Shown here: one piece after another, positions 21,137 to 31,495 of the stretch | Layout of the letters: the number at the start of each line of letters is the position of its first letter | Numbering within the stretch: position 1 is the first letter of the stretch | NCBI RefSeq assembly: GCF_001995985.1 | Contig: NZ_MUFC01000011.1 | Span: 21,319 to 85,318 of the forward strand | DNA from: Salinivibrio sharmensis | GTDB taxonomy: Bacteria; Pseudomonadota; Gammaproteobacteria; Enterobacterales; Vibrionaceae | Direction of reading: 5' to 3' | Length of the DNA: 64,000 nt | The notes under the pieces: generated by a model | What the model was told of the DNA's origin: nothing | What the model saw: the letters and a program-made list of their open reading frames with translations, nothing else | The model's database searches: none | Made by a program: the position numbers and the translations under genes

Positions 21137-22984
21137 ATGGATCAAAATCCGCAGTCACAGCTGAAGTTGCTTGTCGCAAAAGGCAAGGAGCAAGGCTATC
21201 TGACCTATGCCGAAGTTAATGACCACCTCCCGGAAGACATTGTCGATTCCGACCAAATAGAAGACATCATTCAGATGATCAATGACATGGGCATTCAAGT
21301 GGTGGAAGCCGCGCCAGATGCCGATGAATTGATGATGTCAGAAACCGTGGCCGACGAAGACGCAGCCGAAGCGGCGGCGGCAGCACTTTCTAGCGTGGAG
21401 AGTGAGATTGGGCGCACCACGGACCCCGTTCGCATGTATATGCGTGAAATGGGTACGGTTGAGCTGCTGACCCGTGAAGGTGAGATCGATATCGCTAAGC
21501 GTATCGAAGATGGTATCAACCAGGTGCAATGCTCAGTGGCGGAATACCCGGCCTCGATTGCATCGCTGTTAGACCAGTTCGATAAAGTGGAAGCAGAAGA
21601 GCTTCGCTTAACCGACATTATCTCAGGCTTTATCGATCCGAACCAGGATGACGTCGCCCCTACCGCGACCCATATCGGCTCCGAGCTCAGTGAAAAAGAG
21701 CTTGAAGACGAAGATGATGAAGACGAAGAAAAAGACGATACCGACGAAGACGATGAGAGTGATGAAGATGTTGGTATCGATCCTGAACTGGCGCGTGAGA
21801 AGTTCAGCGAACTTCGTCGCACCTATGCGGCAATGGAAGGCGCGATCCAGCAGTACGGTCGTTACGATGAGCGTACGAAAGAGTCGATCGAAGAGCTATC
21901 AGAGACGTTTAAGCAGTTCCGTCTGATCCCGAAACAGTTTGACCGCTTGGTTAATGACATGCGTCAAACCATGGACAAAGTGCGCACTCAAGAGCGTTTG
22001 GTGATGCGCCTTTGTGTTGATCAGGCCAAAATGCCGAAGAAAACCTTCGTCCAACTGTTTGCCGGCAATGAGTCGTCGGATGCATGGATTGATGAAGCGC
22101 TGAACTCTGGTAAGCCTTACGCAGAGCGTGTGGCGCGTTACGAAGAAGATCTGCGTCGCTGTGTGCAGAAACTGAAAATCATCGAAGAAGAGACAGGCTT
22201 GTCGGTTGAGCGTATCAAAGATATCAGCCGTCGCATGTCTATCGGTGAAGCAAAAGCACGCCGTGCGAAAAAAGAGATGGTTGAGGCCAACCTGCGCTTG
22301 GTAATCTCGATTGCTAAGAAATACACCAACCGTGGTCTGCAGTTCTTGGACCTTATCCAGGAAGGTAACATTGGTTTGATGAAAGCGGTCGATAAATTTG
22401 AATATCGCCGTGGCTATAAGTTCTCAACCTATGCGACCTGGTGGATCCGTCAGGCAATCACGCGCTCGATTGCTGACCAAGCGCGAACCATCCGTATTCC
22501 GGTGCACATGATTGAAACCATCAACAAGCTCAACCGTATTTCGCGTCAAATGCTGCAGGAAATGGGCCGAGAGCCGTTGCCTGAAGAGCTGGCTGAGCGG
22601 ATGTTGATGCCGGAAGATAAAATTCGCAAGGTATTGAAGATCGCCAAAGAGCCGATCTCGATGGAAACCCCAATCGGTGATGATGAAGATTCACATCTGG
22701 GCGACTTTATCGAGGACACCACCTTGGAGCTGCCTATGGATTCGGCGACGTCGAACAACCTTAAGATGGCAACCAATGATGTGCTGGCCGGTCTGACACC
22801 ACGTGAAGCGAAAGTACTGCGTATGCGCTTTGGTATCGAGATGAATACCGACCATACCCTAGAAGAAGTGGGTAAGCAGTTTGATGTGACCCGTGAGCGT
22901 ATTCGTCAGATTGAGGCGAAAGCGTTGCGTAAACTACGTCATCCAAGCCGCTCCGAAACCCTGCGTAGCTTCCTAGACGAGTAA
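21137..22984 (+). CDS. rpoD: RNA polymerase primary sigma factor RpoD (sigma-70)
   Basis: 615-aa housekeeping sigma factor. Region 1.1 at the N-terminus, 1.2 ([12 protein letters not shown]), a very acidic insert around residues 188-215 (runs of Asp and Glu), region 2 ([19 protein letters not shown] equivalent), region 3 and region 4.2 helix-turn-helix ([30 protein letters not shown]). Last gene of the operon, 93 nt after dnaG. Confidence 0.99.
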   Translation: MDQNPQSQLKLLVAKGKEQGYLTYAEVNDHLPEDIVDSDQIEDIIQMINDMGIQVVEAAPDADELMMSETVADEDAAEAAAAALSSVESEIGRTTDPVRMYMREMGTVELLTREGEIDIAKRIEDGINQVQCSVAEYPASIASLLDQFDKVEAEELRLTDIISGFIDPNQDDVAPTATHIGSELSEKELEDEDDEDEEKDDTDEDDESDEDVGIDPELAREKFSELRRTYAAMEGAIQQYGRYDERTKESIEELSETFKQFRLIPKQFDRLVNDMRQTMDKVRTQERLVMRLCVDQAKMPKKTFVQLFAGNESSDAWIDEALNSGKPYAERVARYEEDLRRCVQKLKIIEEETGLSVERIKDISRRMSIGEAKARRAKKEMVEANLRLVISIAKKYTNRGLQFLDLIQEGNIGLMKAVDKFEYRRGYKFSTYATWWIRQAITRSIADQARTIRIPVHMIETINKLNRISRQMLQEMGREPLPEELAERMLMPEDKIRKVLKIAKEPISMETPIGDDEDSHLGDFIEDTTLELPMDSATSNNLKMATNDVLAGLTPREAKVLRMRFGIEMNTDHTLEEVGKQFDVTRERIRQIEAKALRKLRHPSRSETLRSFLDE

Positions 22985-23013
22985 CCCTCGTCTGGCAAAG
23001 GCGCCATAAACGC

Positions 23014-23041
23014 AAAGGCGAGCCATCTGGCTCGCCTTTTT
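23014..23041. terminator. Terminator after rpoD
   Basis: Perfect 11-bp stem AAAGGCGAGCC/GGCTCGCCTTT with an ATCT loop and a T-run, 30 nt after the rpoD stop and before the convergent mgtE stop. Confidence 0.92.
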
Positions 23042-23080
23042 GTTTCTTGTGTGTCGTGACACACGCTATGGTTGTCACTA

Positions 23081-24448
23081 CTAAGTGATAAACAAGGTAG
23101 CCAGCCCCAAAAAGGCGAGCAGACCGACCACATCGGTAACCGTGGTGAGCGCCATGCCGCCTGCCAATGCCGGATCAATATTGTACTTTTTCAGCAACGT
23201 CGGTATTGCTACCCCGGCAATCCCCGCGACAAACAAGTTAACCATCATCGCCCCTGAGATGATTAAGCCTAGCTCCAGGTTGCCTTTCCACAGTACAACC
23301 ACACCGCCAATGATCATCGACCAGACTAGGCCGTTAATCATGCCAACGGTGGCTTCCTTGGCCAGCAGCCAACGGGTGTTGGAGTCACCAATATGACCAA
23401 CTGCCAGACCGCGAATCACCAAGGCGACGGTTTGGTTACCGGCCACACCGCCCATAGAAGGGACAATGGTCATCAACACCGCGATGGCCGCCATTTTATC
23501 GAGCGTCCCTTCAAACATGTTGGACACCGAGGCTGCGGTTAAGGCCGCCAATACGTTGATCCCAAGCCAAATACTGCGGCGACGTGCACTTTTAAACGCC
23601 GGAGCAAAGGTGTCTTCCTCGTCATCGAGGCCGGCCATGCTCATCATCGAGTGCTCAGCGTCTTCACGAATAATATCGACCACATCATCAATGGTGATCC
23701 GACCCACTAAGTGGTTGTGTTCATCCACCACCGGCGCAGAGACCCAATTACGGCGCTCAAATAAGCTGGCGACATCACCGTCATCCATGGTGACGCTGAT
23801 CGCTTCATCGGGCGCATCCATAATGTCAGCGATATCAGTGTCGGGTTGATTCACCAACAGGGCACTGATCGGTAAATTACCAATCAAGCGGCCGTTGGGA
23901 TCGATCACATACAGGGTATCTGTAGTGTCGGGTAACTCACCGCGCATCCGCAAATAGCGCAATACCACATCCACGGTCACATCATCACGAATGGTGATGA
24001 CGTCGGTGTTCATGATCCCGCCAGCAGACTCCTCGGGGTAGGAGAGGGCTTGCTGTACCCGCGTCCGGTCTTGGGCATCCATTTCCGCCAGCACGTCTTG
24101 GGAGACGTCTTGTGGCAAGCTGCGCAGCAAGTAAGCGACATCATCGGTTTCCATCCCCTCTGTCGCTGCCGCGAGCTGATCAGGGGCCATGCGAACCATG
24201 ATGCCGTCTTTCACATCTTCCGAGAGCTCATCAAGGATTTCACCTTGATCTTCCGGGTCGGTGAGCTGCCAAAGCACCAGACGCCCTTTCGGCGGGGAGG
24301 CTTCTAAAAGGTGTGCCGTGTCTTCTGGCTCCATGTCCTCGAGCATACGGCGTACGCGAACAAACATGCCTTGCTCAAGCAATCGAGTGACTTCTTGGAG
24401 CCGTTGGTGGGTTAGGTTACTTTGTTCTTGTTCTAATGTTTCTGCCAT
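23081..24448 (-). CDS. mgtE: Magnesium transporter MgtE
   Basis: 455-aa Mg2+ channel: an N-terminal superhelical MgtE domain, two CBS domains (about residues 130-250, MNTDVITIRDDVTVDVVL and WVSAPVVDEHNHLVGRITIDD) that sense Mg2+, then about five membrane helices (GGVAGNQTVALVIRGLAVG). ATG 24448 (MAETLEQEQ) is chosen over an upstream in-frame codon. It follows ptsO, as in vibrios. Confidence 0.93.
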   Translation of the reverse strand: MAETLEQEQSNLTHQRLQEVTRLLEQGMFVRVRRMLEDMEPEDTAHLLEASPPKGRLVLWQLTDPEDQGEILDELSEDVKDGIMVRMAPDQLAAATEGMETDDVAYLLRSLPQDVSQDVLAEMDAQDRTRVQQALSYPEESAGGIMNTDVITIRDDVTVDVVLRYLRMRGELPDTTDTLYVIDPNGRLIGNLPISALLVNQPDTDIADIMDAPDEAISVTMDDGDVASLFERRNWVSAPVVDEHNHLVGRITIDDVVDIIREDAEHSMMSMAGLDDEEDTFAPAFKSARRRSIWLGINVLAALTAASVSNMFEGTLDKMAAIAVLMTIVPSMGGVAGNQTVALVIRGLAVGHIGDSNTRWLLAKEATVGMINGLVWSMIIGGVVVLWKGNLELGLIISGAMMVNLFVAGIAGVAIPTLLKKYNIDPALAGGMALTTVTDVVGLLAFLGLATLFIT

Positions 24449-24584
24449 CGGCCACTCCCCCAAATGCAATGACTAAAATTCTAACCTAATCAGGGAAGTC
24501 TGTCGCATGACAAATCGGTTATCGGCGGGATTTAGCGCTATCCACTACGCTGGTCAGCGCAGTGGTGTAGAAGAGAGGGAGCGG

Positions 24585-24860
24585 TTAGCTGTCTTCGTCG
24601 AAGCCAGCTTCGAATAATGCCTTCACGGCATCGAGGGCAGGTGATGCTTGCGGGCCGGTGGCTGAAACGGTAATGGTTTCCCCTTGCGCGGATTCCAGCA
24701 TCAGCATCGCCATTACACTGTCAGCGGTGGCGGATTTATCCGCGCTTTGCAACACCACATCGGCATCATAATCTTGCACCAGTTCAACCAGCTTGATCGC
24801 AGCGCGTGCATGCAAGCCTAAACGATTTCGAATGCATACCTGTGCCGTTACTGTGGTCAC
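24585..24860 (-). CDS. ptsO: NPr, HPr-like phosphocarrier of the nitrogen PTS
   Basis: 91-aa HPr-family protein. The phosphorylated histidine lies in [16 protein letters not shown], and the regulatory serine region in [20 protein letters not shown]. It passes phosphate from EI-Ntr (PtsP) to EIIA-Ntr (PtsN), encoded two genes upstream. It overlaps the rapZ stop by 4 nt. Confidence 0.95.
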   Translation of the reverse strand: MTTVTAQVCIRNRLGLHARAAIKLVELVQDYDADVVLQSADKSATADSVMAMLMLESAQGETITVSATGPQASPALDAVKALFEAGFDEDS

Positions 24861-25708
24861 TGTTTTTGCTCCAAGGTACGGTGGCGGGTTTGCACTTGCT
24901 CGCCCAACTCTTGGAAGTAATCCGACAGATACTGCGCCACATAGACAGAGCGATGTTTGCCCCCGGTACAGCCAATCGCCACGGTCACATAGCTACGGTT
25001 ATTATTTTTCAGCGCAGGTAACCAAGACTCGAGAAACCCTTTAATTTGTGCCACTAACATGGCCACGTCAGGCTGGGCGGCGAGGAACATACGCACCGGT
25101 TTTTCCAACCCTGTATGGGGGCGCAGTGCCGGCTCCCAATGCGGGTTGGGGAGAAAGCGCACATCAAAGACATAATCGGCATCGGCCGGTAAGCCATGCT
25201 TAAAGCCGAACGATTCAAACACCATCACCAAGTCGCTACTTGTGCGCCCCAGTACCAGTGAACGCACAGACTCACTTAAGTCATGAATCGACAAACCTGT
25301 GGTATTGATCACCCGATCGGCGTGCTCTTTAATCGGCGCCATTTGCTGACGCTCCGCCAAAATGGCTTGCTCTAAAGAAAGGTTTTGGCGAGACAATGGG
25401 TGTAAACGACGGGTTTCACTGAAGCGCTTAATCAGATCTTTATCGTCGGCGTCCAAATAATAGACGGTAACATCGCAAATTTCGCGCAGCGCAGCCAAGG
25501 TATCGGCTACCGGCTCTTTGGCGTTGGGAAGGTTACGAATATCAAGACTGACCGCAATTTTGGCGTCGGCATCGTCTTGCGACACCACAAAGTCGCGAAG
25601 TAGGTTGACTGGCAGATTATCAACGCAATAGTAGCCAAGATCCTCGAGCACGCGCAATGCCACTGACTTTCCCGAGCCGGAACGGCCACTGACAATTTTT
25701 AGCATCAT
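24857..25708 (-). CDS. rapZ: RNase adapter protein RapZ
   Basis: 283-aa P-loop protein. Walker A is GRSGSGKS near the N-terminus, and the C-terminal domain carries [16 protein letters not shown]. In E. coli it binds sRNA GlmZ and presents it to RNase E, adjusting GlmS and cell-wall precursor supply. It sits between ptsN and ptsO. Confidence 0.97.
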   Translation of the reverse strand: MMLKIVSGRSGSGKSVALRVLEDLGYYCVDNLPVNLLRDFVVSQDDADAKIAVSLDIRNLPNAKEPVADTLAALREICDVTVYYLDADDKDLIKRFSETRRLHPLSRQNLSLEQAILAERQQMAPIKEHADRVINTTGLSIHDLSESVRSLVLGRTSSDLVMVFESFGFKHGLPADADYVFDVRFLPNPHWEPALRPHTGLEKPVRMFLAAQPDVAMLVAQIKGFLESWLPALKNNNRSYVTVAIGCTGGKHRSVYVAQYLSDYFQELGEQVQTRHRTLEQKQ

Positions 25709-25733
25709 AGTTCGCTCCCGTCAGCGTTGCCCA

Positions 25734-26177
25734 TTATTGGGTAATGATATTGTACAGCTCTTGGTCGGAGTTGGCATTACGCAACTGGCGACAAAGCTTT
25801 TTATCATTGAGCTTTTCAGCGATCGCAGACAGGGTTTGCAGGTGCACTTTACATTGCTCGTCCGGCACTAACAGGGCAAAGAGCAAATCGACCGGGCGCT
25901 TGTCTACCGCATCAAACTCAATCGGCTCGGCACATTGCAACAGCACACCAACGGCATGTTGGCTGTCGAGGGTGCGGCCATGGGGAATGGCAATGCCCGC
26001 CCCGATCCCGGTGGTGCCGAGCTTTTCGCGGCTTAACATGCATTCAAACAATTTTTGCGCGTTGGTGCCCAGCTTATCCGCAGCAACCTGGCTGATAATT
26101 TCCAGGGCGCGTTTCTTGCTAGAGCAGTGGACGGCACTGCGTGTGCAGTCCACTGACAGTACTTCTTTAAGTTCCAT
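25734..26177 (-). CDS. ptsN: PTS nitrogen regulatory IIA protein PtsN
   Basis: 147-aa EIIA-Ntr. The phospho-accepting His is in GIAIPHGRTLDSQHAVGVLL. It regulates potassium transport, phosphate sensing and carbon/nitrogen balance by its phosphorylation state. Encoded just after hpf (3 nt gap). Confidence 0.96.
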   Translation of the reverse strand: MELKEVLSVDCTRSAVHCSSKKRALEIISQVAADKLGTNAQKLFECMLSREKLGTTGIGAGIAIPHGRTLDSQHAVGVLLQCAEPIEFDAVDKRPVDLLFALLVPDEQCKVHLQTLSAIAEKLNDKKLCRQLRNANSDQELYNIITQ

Positions 26178-26180
26178 AGC

Positions 26181-26468
26181 TTAGTGCTGTTTGAGCTTTT
26201 CTTTGTGTTTACTCAGTTGCTTGACCAGCTTATCGGTCAGCCCGTCGATGGCCGCATACATATCATGCGATTGTGCTTTTGCATGGATCTCCCCGTTGTT
26301 AACGTGGAGCGTCGCTTCTGCAATCTGGTCGAGCTTTTGGACATTCAGTACAACATGGACATTATTAATGTGCTCGAAAAAGCGCTCGAGTTTAGCAAAC
26401 TTGGTCTCCACATACTCGCGTAGTGATGGCGTGACGTCGACAGACTGTCCGGTCAGATTGATTTGCAT
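26181..26468 (-). CDS. hpf: Ribosome hibernation promoting factor Hpf
   Basis: 95-aa short HPF/YfiA-family protein (MQINLTGQSVDVTPSLREYVETK, KFAKLERFFEHINNVHVVL). With RMF it forms hibernating 100S ribosomes. ATG 26468 matches the family start. A longer in-frame reading extends into the rpoN end and is rejected. Confidence 0.95.
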   Translation of the reverse strand: MQINLTGQSVDVTPSLREYVETKFAKLERFFEHINNVHVVLNVQKLDQIAEATLHVNNGEIHAKAQSHDMYAAIDGLTDKLVKQLSKHKEKLKQH

Positions 26469-26493
26469 ACACACTTTCCTTCTGTTGAGGCGC

Positions 26494-27969
26494 CTAAAGT
26501 AGACGCTTGCGCTGGTTTGACGGTGCAATACCCAGAGACTCTCGGTACTTCGCAATGGTCCGTCGTGCAACTTTAATGCCTTGCTCGGCCAGCAATGTGG
26601 CAATCTTACTGTCACTGAGCGGCTTATTTGCTGGCTCGTCAGCAACCAATTTTTTAATCAGAGCTCGAATCGCCGTGGATGAGCACTCGCCGCCATTGTC
26701 GGTACTGACGTGGCTGGAGAAAAAGTACTTCAGCTCGAAAATACCGCGTGGCGTATGCATATACTTTTGGGTGGTGACACGGGAAATGGTCGATTCATGC
26801 ATATCGACATCGAGGGCGATGTCGTTAAGCACCATCGGCTTCATTGCCTCTTCCCCGTACTCAAAGAAGTCATGTTGATGCTCGACAATACAGCGCGCTA
26901 CTTTCAGCAAGGTGTCATTGCGGCTCTCCAAGCTTTTAATCAGCCATTTGGCCTCTTGCAGGTGCGAGCGAATAAACTGGCTATCAGAGGGGCTACAGCC
27001 ATTACGGCCATAGGCCGCATACTGCTCGTTCACTTTAAGCTTGGGCACGCTATCTGGGTTGATTTGAACCACCCACTGGCCTTGGTGCTTAAACACGGAC
27101 ACATCAGGCACCACATATTCGGCCTCATTGGTGACAATCAAGTTGCCTGGGCGCGGCTCGAGGCTATGGATCAGTTGCATCACGGATTTAAGCTCAGGCT
27201 CTTTAAGCCGGGTTTCACGCATTAACTGGCGATAATCACGGTTAGCGAGTAAGTCCATGTGCTCGGTCAGTACCTTCCGCGCCTCATCAAGCCACGGGGT
27301 ATCGGCATCGTAGGTTGCCAGTTGCAGCATTAAACATTCTTGCAGTGAGCGAGAGGCGACGCCGAGAGGATCAAAATGTTGCACGCGTTTAAGCACCGCT
27401 TCGACTTCGTCAAGCTCAATCTCTTCGCTGCCTAAGCTATCGAGGATCTCTTCGGTACTCACTGACAGGTAACCTTGATCGTCCACCGCATCAATGATCG
27501 CCATCGCAATCACCTGATCGTTTTCGGAGAAGGGCGTGAGCTCGAGCTGCCATTTCAAATAGTCGTAAAGCGTTTGGGTGGTTTCGCCTTGATAAACCGG
27601 TTGGTCATCGTAACCGCTCGCCCCAACGCCTGTATTGCCTGTGCCAGCAGAGTATAAGTGATCCCAAGTGGTATCGACGGGGAGATCGTCCGGCATTTCG
27701 TTTTTCTCAAAGGCGTCCGACGTTTCCATGGTGTCCGCGCTGGCAGTCGCGGTTTCTTGCTCGCCCGTGTCTTGATCATGGGTTTGTTCGCGCTGACTGG
27801 CCTCTTGCTCTTGGCCTTCATCATGTTCCAACAGCGGGTTGCTTTCCAACGCTTCTTGGATTTCCTGTTGCAAGTCCAGCGTCGACAGTTGCAACAGACG
27901 GATCGCCTGTTGCAATTGCGGTGTCATTGCGAGTTGCTGTCCAAGCTTAAGCTGAAGCGTGGGTTTCAT
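26494..27969 (-). CDS. rpoN: RNA polymerase sigma-54 factor RpoN
   Basis: 491-aa sigma-54. Region I is glutamine and leucine rich ([29 protein letters not shown]) and interacts with enhancer-binding ATPases. An acidic region II follows, then the core-binding domain ([20 protein letters not shown]), a helix-turn-helix, and the RpoN box [14 protein letters not shown] that binds the -24 element. In the conserved lptB-rpoN-hpf-ptsN order. Confidence 0.98.
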   Translation of the reverse strand: MKPTLQLKLGQQLAMTPQLQQAIRLLQLSTLDLQQEIQEALESNPLLEHDEGQEQEASQREQTHDQDTGEQETATASADTMETSDAFEKNEMPDDLPVDTTWDHLYSAGTGNTGVGASGYDDQPVYQGETTQTLYDYLKWQLELTPFSENDQVIAMAIIDAVDDQGYLSVSTEEILDSLGSEEIELDEVEAVLKRVQHFDPLGVASRSLQECLMLQLATYDADTPWLDEARKVLTEHMDLLANRDYRQLMRETRLKEPELKSVMQLIHSLEPRPGNLIVTNEAEYVVPDVSVFKHQGQWVVQINPDSVPKLKVNEQYAAYGRNGCSPSDSQFIRSHLQEAKWLIKSLESRNDTLLKVARCIVEHQHDFFEYGEEAMKPMVLNDIALDVDMHESTISRVTTQKYMHTPRGIFELKYFFSSHVSTDNGGECSSTAIRALIKKLVADEPANKPLSDSKIATLLAEQGIKVARRTIAKYRESLGIAPSNQRKRLL

Positions 27970-28016
27970 AGAGGCTGTACACCTTTCCTTATTTCAACGA
28001 CCAAAGAGGTTAAAAC

Positions 28017-28043
28017 CGCTTGCTCTGGCTAACAGGGCAAGCG
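28017..28043 (-). promoter_or_regulatory. Imperfect hairpin between lptB and rpoN
   Basis: CGCTTGC-CTG pairs with CAG-GCAAGCG across a 5-nt loop (one T/G position). On the minus strand it is followed by a short T-run. It may partly terminate lptB transcription or mark the rpoN leader; weak evidence. Confidence 0.35.
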
Positions 28044-28140
28044 CTCTTTATTAACTATAGCCATGATTGGCAGTTTTTAGCGTGAGCAAGTCCACTATAT
28101 TTTACCCAACCGACCCACTGAGCTGGGGTTATCGGGTCGA

Positions 28141-28866
28141 TTATAATTTGAACTGATCACCCAAGTAGACCCGTTTAACATGCTCATCATTGAGCACTTC
28201 ATCAGGGGTGCCGTGTGCAATCAAGTGTCCTTGGCTGACAATGTAAGCATGTTCACAGACACTCAACGTTTCGCGCACATTGTGGTCGGTAATCAGTACA
28301 CCCAAGCCACGATCACGTAAATGCTCGATGATTTTCTTAATATCGATTACCGATATCGGATCGACCCCGGCAAACGGTTCATCCAGCAAAATAAACTTCG
28401 GGTTGGCTGCTAAGGCGCGGGCAATTTCCACCCGGCGGCGTTCACCCCCCGATAGGGCCATGCCCAGGCTGTCACGGATATGTTGGATATTAAACTCATC
28501 GAGCAAATCTTCCGCTTTGTCTTGACGTTCTTCTTTGCTCAGAGACTTGCGGGTTTGCAGCACTGCCATCAGGTTATCGTAGACGCTCAGTTTACGAAAT
28601 ATCGAGGCCTCTTGTGGCAAGTAGCCAATCCCTAAACGCGAGCGGTTATGCATTGGCTGAATGCTGATGTCTTTATCATCGATATAGATGGCGCCCTCGT
28701 CACGGGCCACCAAGCCGACAATCATATAAAACGAGGTGGTTTTGCCGGCGCCATTGGGCCCCAGTAGGCCGACGATTTCACCGGATTTTACCTCCAGGCT
28801 GACATCGGCGACCACTTTTCGCCCTTTATAACTTTTCGCCAAATTGGCCGCTGTGAGTGTTGCCAT
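28141..28866 (-). CDS. lptB: LPS export ABC transporter ATPase LptB
   Basis: 241-aa ATPase that drives LPS extraction from the inner membrane by LptFG. Walker A is [11 protein letters not shown], the signature is [16 protein letters not shown], and Walker B is [13 protein letters not shown]. It follows lptA by 8 nt. Confidence 0.98.
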   Translation of the reverse strand: MATLTAANLAKSYKGRKVVADVSLEVKSGEIVGLLGPNGAGKTTSFYMIVGLVARDEGAIYIDDKDISIQPMHNRSRLGIGYLPQEASIFRKLSVYDNLMAVLQTRKSLSKEERQDKAEDLLDEFNIQHIRDSLGMALSGGERRRVEIARALAANPKFILLDEPFAGVDPISVIDIKKIIEHLRDRGLGVLITDHNVRETLSVCEHAYIVSQGHLIAHGTPDEVLNDEHVKRVYLGDQFKL

Positions 28867-28874
28867 GTGGCCTC

Positions 28875-29408
28875 TTATTGCGCGTCTGTCGTGGATGAAT
28901 CTTCAGAGGAAGACTTTTTGGTACTTGGTTGCAAAATGGTGGTTACCCGTTTGGTGCTATCACTTTCTGCCACAAGCTGTTGCTTGTCGATTTCATAAGT
29001 GATCACATTGCCTTCTACTTGGTTACCACTTTGCTCGAGCATCGCATTGGTCGACATTTTGAGAAATTCATTGCCCACTTCGTAGCGCAGTTTGTTGGCT
29101 TCACCATGAATTTCTTTGCCATCATCCATGGTTTGCTCAAACGTGGCCGGCTTACCATAAGCCTCGATGGTTTCATCCCCCTCTTGGCCTTGGGGGCGAA
29201 TCACGACCAGTTTGTCAGCCAGGATTTTAATGCTGCCTTGGGTCAGTACCACGTTTTGGGTAAAGGTTACCGTATTAGTGGCCATATCTAGGTGCTGGCT
29301 TTCTGACTCGATATAAATAGGTTGCTCAGTATCACTGCTTAGTGCCAGTGAGTAATGCGACAGCAGCAACATGGCACCTGCCAGCGCTTTAACGAGGGGT
29401 CGTTTCAT
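28875..29408 (-). CDS. lptA: LPS transport periplasmic protein LptA
   Basis: 177-aa protein with a signal peptide ([22 protein letters not shown]) and the OstA-like beta-jellyroll ([33 protein letters not shown]). It forms the periplasmic bridge for LPS. ATG 29408 fits the signal peptide; it overlaps the lptC end by 20 nt. Confidence 0.94.
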   Translation of the reverse strand: MKRPLVKALAGAMLLLSHYSLALSSDTEQPIYIESESQHLDMATNTVTFTQNVVLTQGSIKILADKLVVIRPQGQEGDETIEAYGKPATFEQTMDDGKEIHGEANKLRYEVGNEFLKMSTNAMLEQSGNQVEGNVITYEIDKQQLVAESDSTKRVTTILQPSTKKSSSEDSSTTDAQ

Positions 29409-29952
29409 ATCGGCCTCTAACATCGTCTAACAATTCCATCTGGTGGTTACCGAAATTTCCTTTTACCCGTTTACCTTTGGTTTGAAAGCGGGTGCCGGTG
29501 ATCGTCGTTGGACTCTCTGACCAAAAGTCTCGTGTAGTGAGATTCAAGGTCACCGAATCGGTGGCTACCGAGTCAATTTGTGCATTCGGTAGTAGGTTAA
29601 AAATACGCACGTTACCTGTCATGGTTAGCAGGTGGTCGTCGGACAAAATCGCATAGTTAGCGCTGACACGCCACTCTTCTTCTTTGCCCGCCTTGTAGGT
29701 CCAAAGCACGGGTTCATTGAAATGGGTTTCGTCAATTTTAGCGTAATGCTCAAGGTGTTTGGCTTGCACCGTGTAGCTACGCACACCGTCTGCATTATAT
29801 TGGACGGTTTCAATCGCTTCGCCAGTAAACAGGGGTTTTTCGGCATCAGGCGTCACCTGTTGTACCCGCTGCCAACCATGCTGAACCAATAAATAGTAAC
29901 CGCTCACTGCGCAAAGCACGATCAGTATAAGCAGGCCCAGCCGCCGGATCAT
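29389..29952 (-). CDS. lptC: LPS export protein LptC
   Basis: 187-aa protein with one N-terminal membrane helix (MIRRLGLLILIVLCAVSGYYLL) and a periplasmic jellyroll. It receives LPS from LptBFG and hands it to LptA. The start overlaps the kdsC stop by 4 nt. Sequence conservation in this family is modest, so the call rests also on the kdsC-lptC-lptA-lptB order. Confidence 0.92.
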   Translation of the reverse strand: MIRRLGLLILIVLCAVSGYYLLVQHGWQRVQQVTPDAEKPLFTGEAIETVQYNADGVRSYTVQAKHLEHYAKIDETHFNEPVLWTYKAGKEEEWRVSANYAILSDDHLLTMTGNVRIFNLLPNAQIDSVATDSVTLNLTTRDFWSESPTTITGTRFQTKGKRVKGNFGNHQMELLDDVRGRYETTPR

Positions 29953-30509
29953 AAACTCAAGCCCTTGTGTTGGTCGAGTTCGCCACGTGCCTCTAACATC
30001 AGGTCGCACACTTCACGCACCGCGCCAAAGCCACCGCCTGTTTGGGTAACAAAGTGCGCGCGGCGCTTCAGGAGTGGGTGGCCATCGGCGACACAGCATG
30101 ACAGCCCCACTTTTTCCATCACTGGCCAGTCAATCAGATCATCACCGATATAGGCAGTGTGGGCGGGTAACACGTCACACTGGCGGCATAAGTCTTGATA
30201 CGCTGCAAGTTTATCGCTTTGTCCTTGATACACATGTTGGACACCAAGGGCATGCATTCTGTTCGCGACAATTTGCGATTGGCGGCCAGTGATCACGGCG
30301 ACTTCAATGCCGGCGTTCATAATTGATTTGATGCCATACCCATCACGGGTATGGAACGCCTTGAGCTCTTCGCCATGATTGCCCATGTAAACGCGACCAT
30401 CGGAGAACACGCCATCAATATCGCAAATCAGCAACTTTATCGCCGCGGCGCGTTGAAATACGTCAGCGGCCACAGGGCCATAAAGGGTGTCAATCACAGT
30501 GGAAGCCAT
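29949..30509 (-). CDS. kdsC: 3-deoxy-D-manno-octulosonate 8-phosphate phosphatase KdsC
   Basis: 186-aa HAD phosphatase making Kdo for lipid A inner core. The nucleophile motif LLICDIDGVFSDG, the VITGRQS motif and the IGDDLIDWPVM motif are all present. Its start shares one base with the kdsD stop. Confidence 0.96.
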   Translation of the reverse strand: MASTVIDTLYGPVAADVFQRAAAIKLLICDIDGVFSDGRVYMGNHGEELKAFHTRDGYGIKSIMNAGIEVAVITGRQSQIVANRMHALGVQHVYQGQSDKLAAYQDLCRQCDVLPAHTAYIGDDLIDWPVMEKVGLSCCVADGHPLLKRRAHFVTQTGGGFGAVREVCDLMLEARGELDQHKGLSL

Positions 30510-31483
30510 TACATTACTCCGGCTTTTAAAAGGTCATGCATGTTAAGGGCGCCAAGCAGCTGGCCGTCTTTGGCAACCAGCAACCCGTTAATTTTGCGCT
30601 CTTCCATGAGTTTGAGTCCTTCTGCCGCCAGCAGTTCCGGCTCAATGGTGACCGGATTTGTCGACATCACCGAGCCGATGGTGGTGGTGTGCAGGTCAAT
30701 ACGCATATCCAGCAAGCGACGCAAATCGCCATCGGTAAACACGCCTGTTAGCTGCCCGTCGCTGTCGACAATGGCTGTCATGCCCAAGCCTTTTTCTGAT
30801 ACTTCTAACAGGGCATCACGAACTGTGGCGGTTTCTTTGACCGCGGGCAAACGCGCGTCTTGATGCATCAAATCACTGATGCGTAATAACAGTTTACGCC
30901 CTAGTGCGCCACCTGGGTGGGAGAGGGCGAAATCGTTCGCGGTAAAGCCTCTGGCTTGCATTAATGCTATCGCAAGGGCATCGCCCATCACCAAGGTCGC
31001 CGTGGTGCTGGAGGTAGGGGCCAAGGCCAATGGGCAGGCTTCTTGCGGGACATGAATATTAAGATTCACTTTCGCGAGCTGACCCATGCTGGAATTAGGG
31101 TTGCCGGTCATACAGACCAAGGGGATCCCGAGGCGTTTAATCACGGGCAGCAAGGTTAAAATTTCCCCTGCTTCACCCGAGTTAGAAATAGCGAGTACCA
31201 CATCACCTTGGTGAATCATGCCCAGATCGCCGTGGCTGGCTTCCCCTGGGTGGACAAAAAACGCCGGTGTACCCGTGCTGGCCAATGTCGCGGCAATTTT
31301 TTTACCAATATGGCCGGACTTACCCATGCCCATCACCACAACCTTGCCAGTAGCGTGCAAAATAAGCTCGCACGCGGCCTCGAAATGGGCATCAATTGCC
31401 GTTTTTAGTTGCGCAATCGCGTCTTGCTCAATGTTGAGCACATCAAGCCCGGCACGGCGAAAATCAAAACTGTAGTCACTCAT
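30509..31483 (-). CDS. kdsD: Arabinose-5-phosphate isomerase KdsD
   Basis: 324-aa isomerase that makes arabinose-5-phosphate from ribulose-5-phosphate for Kdo synthesis. It has an N-terminal SIS domain (GKVVVMGMGKSGHIGKKIAATLASTG) and two C-terminal CBS domains (about residues 210-324). Between yrbG and kdsC as in E. coli. Confidence 0.97.
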   Translation of the reverse strand: MSDYSFDFRRAGLDVLNIEQDAIAQLKTAIDAHFEAACELILHATGKVVVMGMGKSGHIGKKIAATLASTGTPAFFVHPGEASHGDLGMIHQGDVVLAISNSGEAGEILTLLPVIKRLGIPLVCMTGNPNSSMGQLAKVNLNIHVPQEACPLALAPTSSTTATLVMGDALAIALMQARGFTANDFALSHPGGALGRKLLLRISDLMHQDARLPAVKETATVRDALLEVSEKGLGMTAIVDSDGQLTGVFTDGDLRRLLDMRIDLHTTTIGSVMSTNPVTIEPELLAAEGLKLMEERKINGLLVAKDGQLLGALNMHDLLKAGVM

Positions 31484-31495
31484 ACTTGTGTCCGT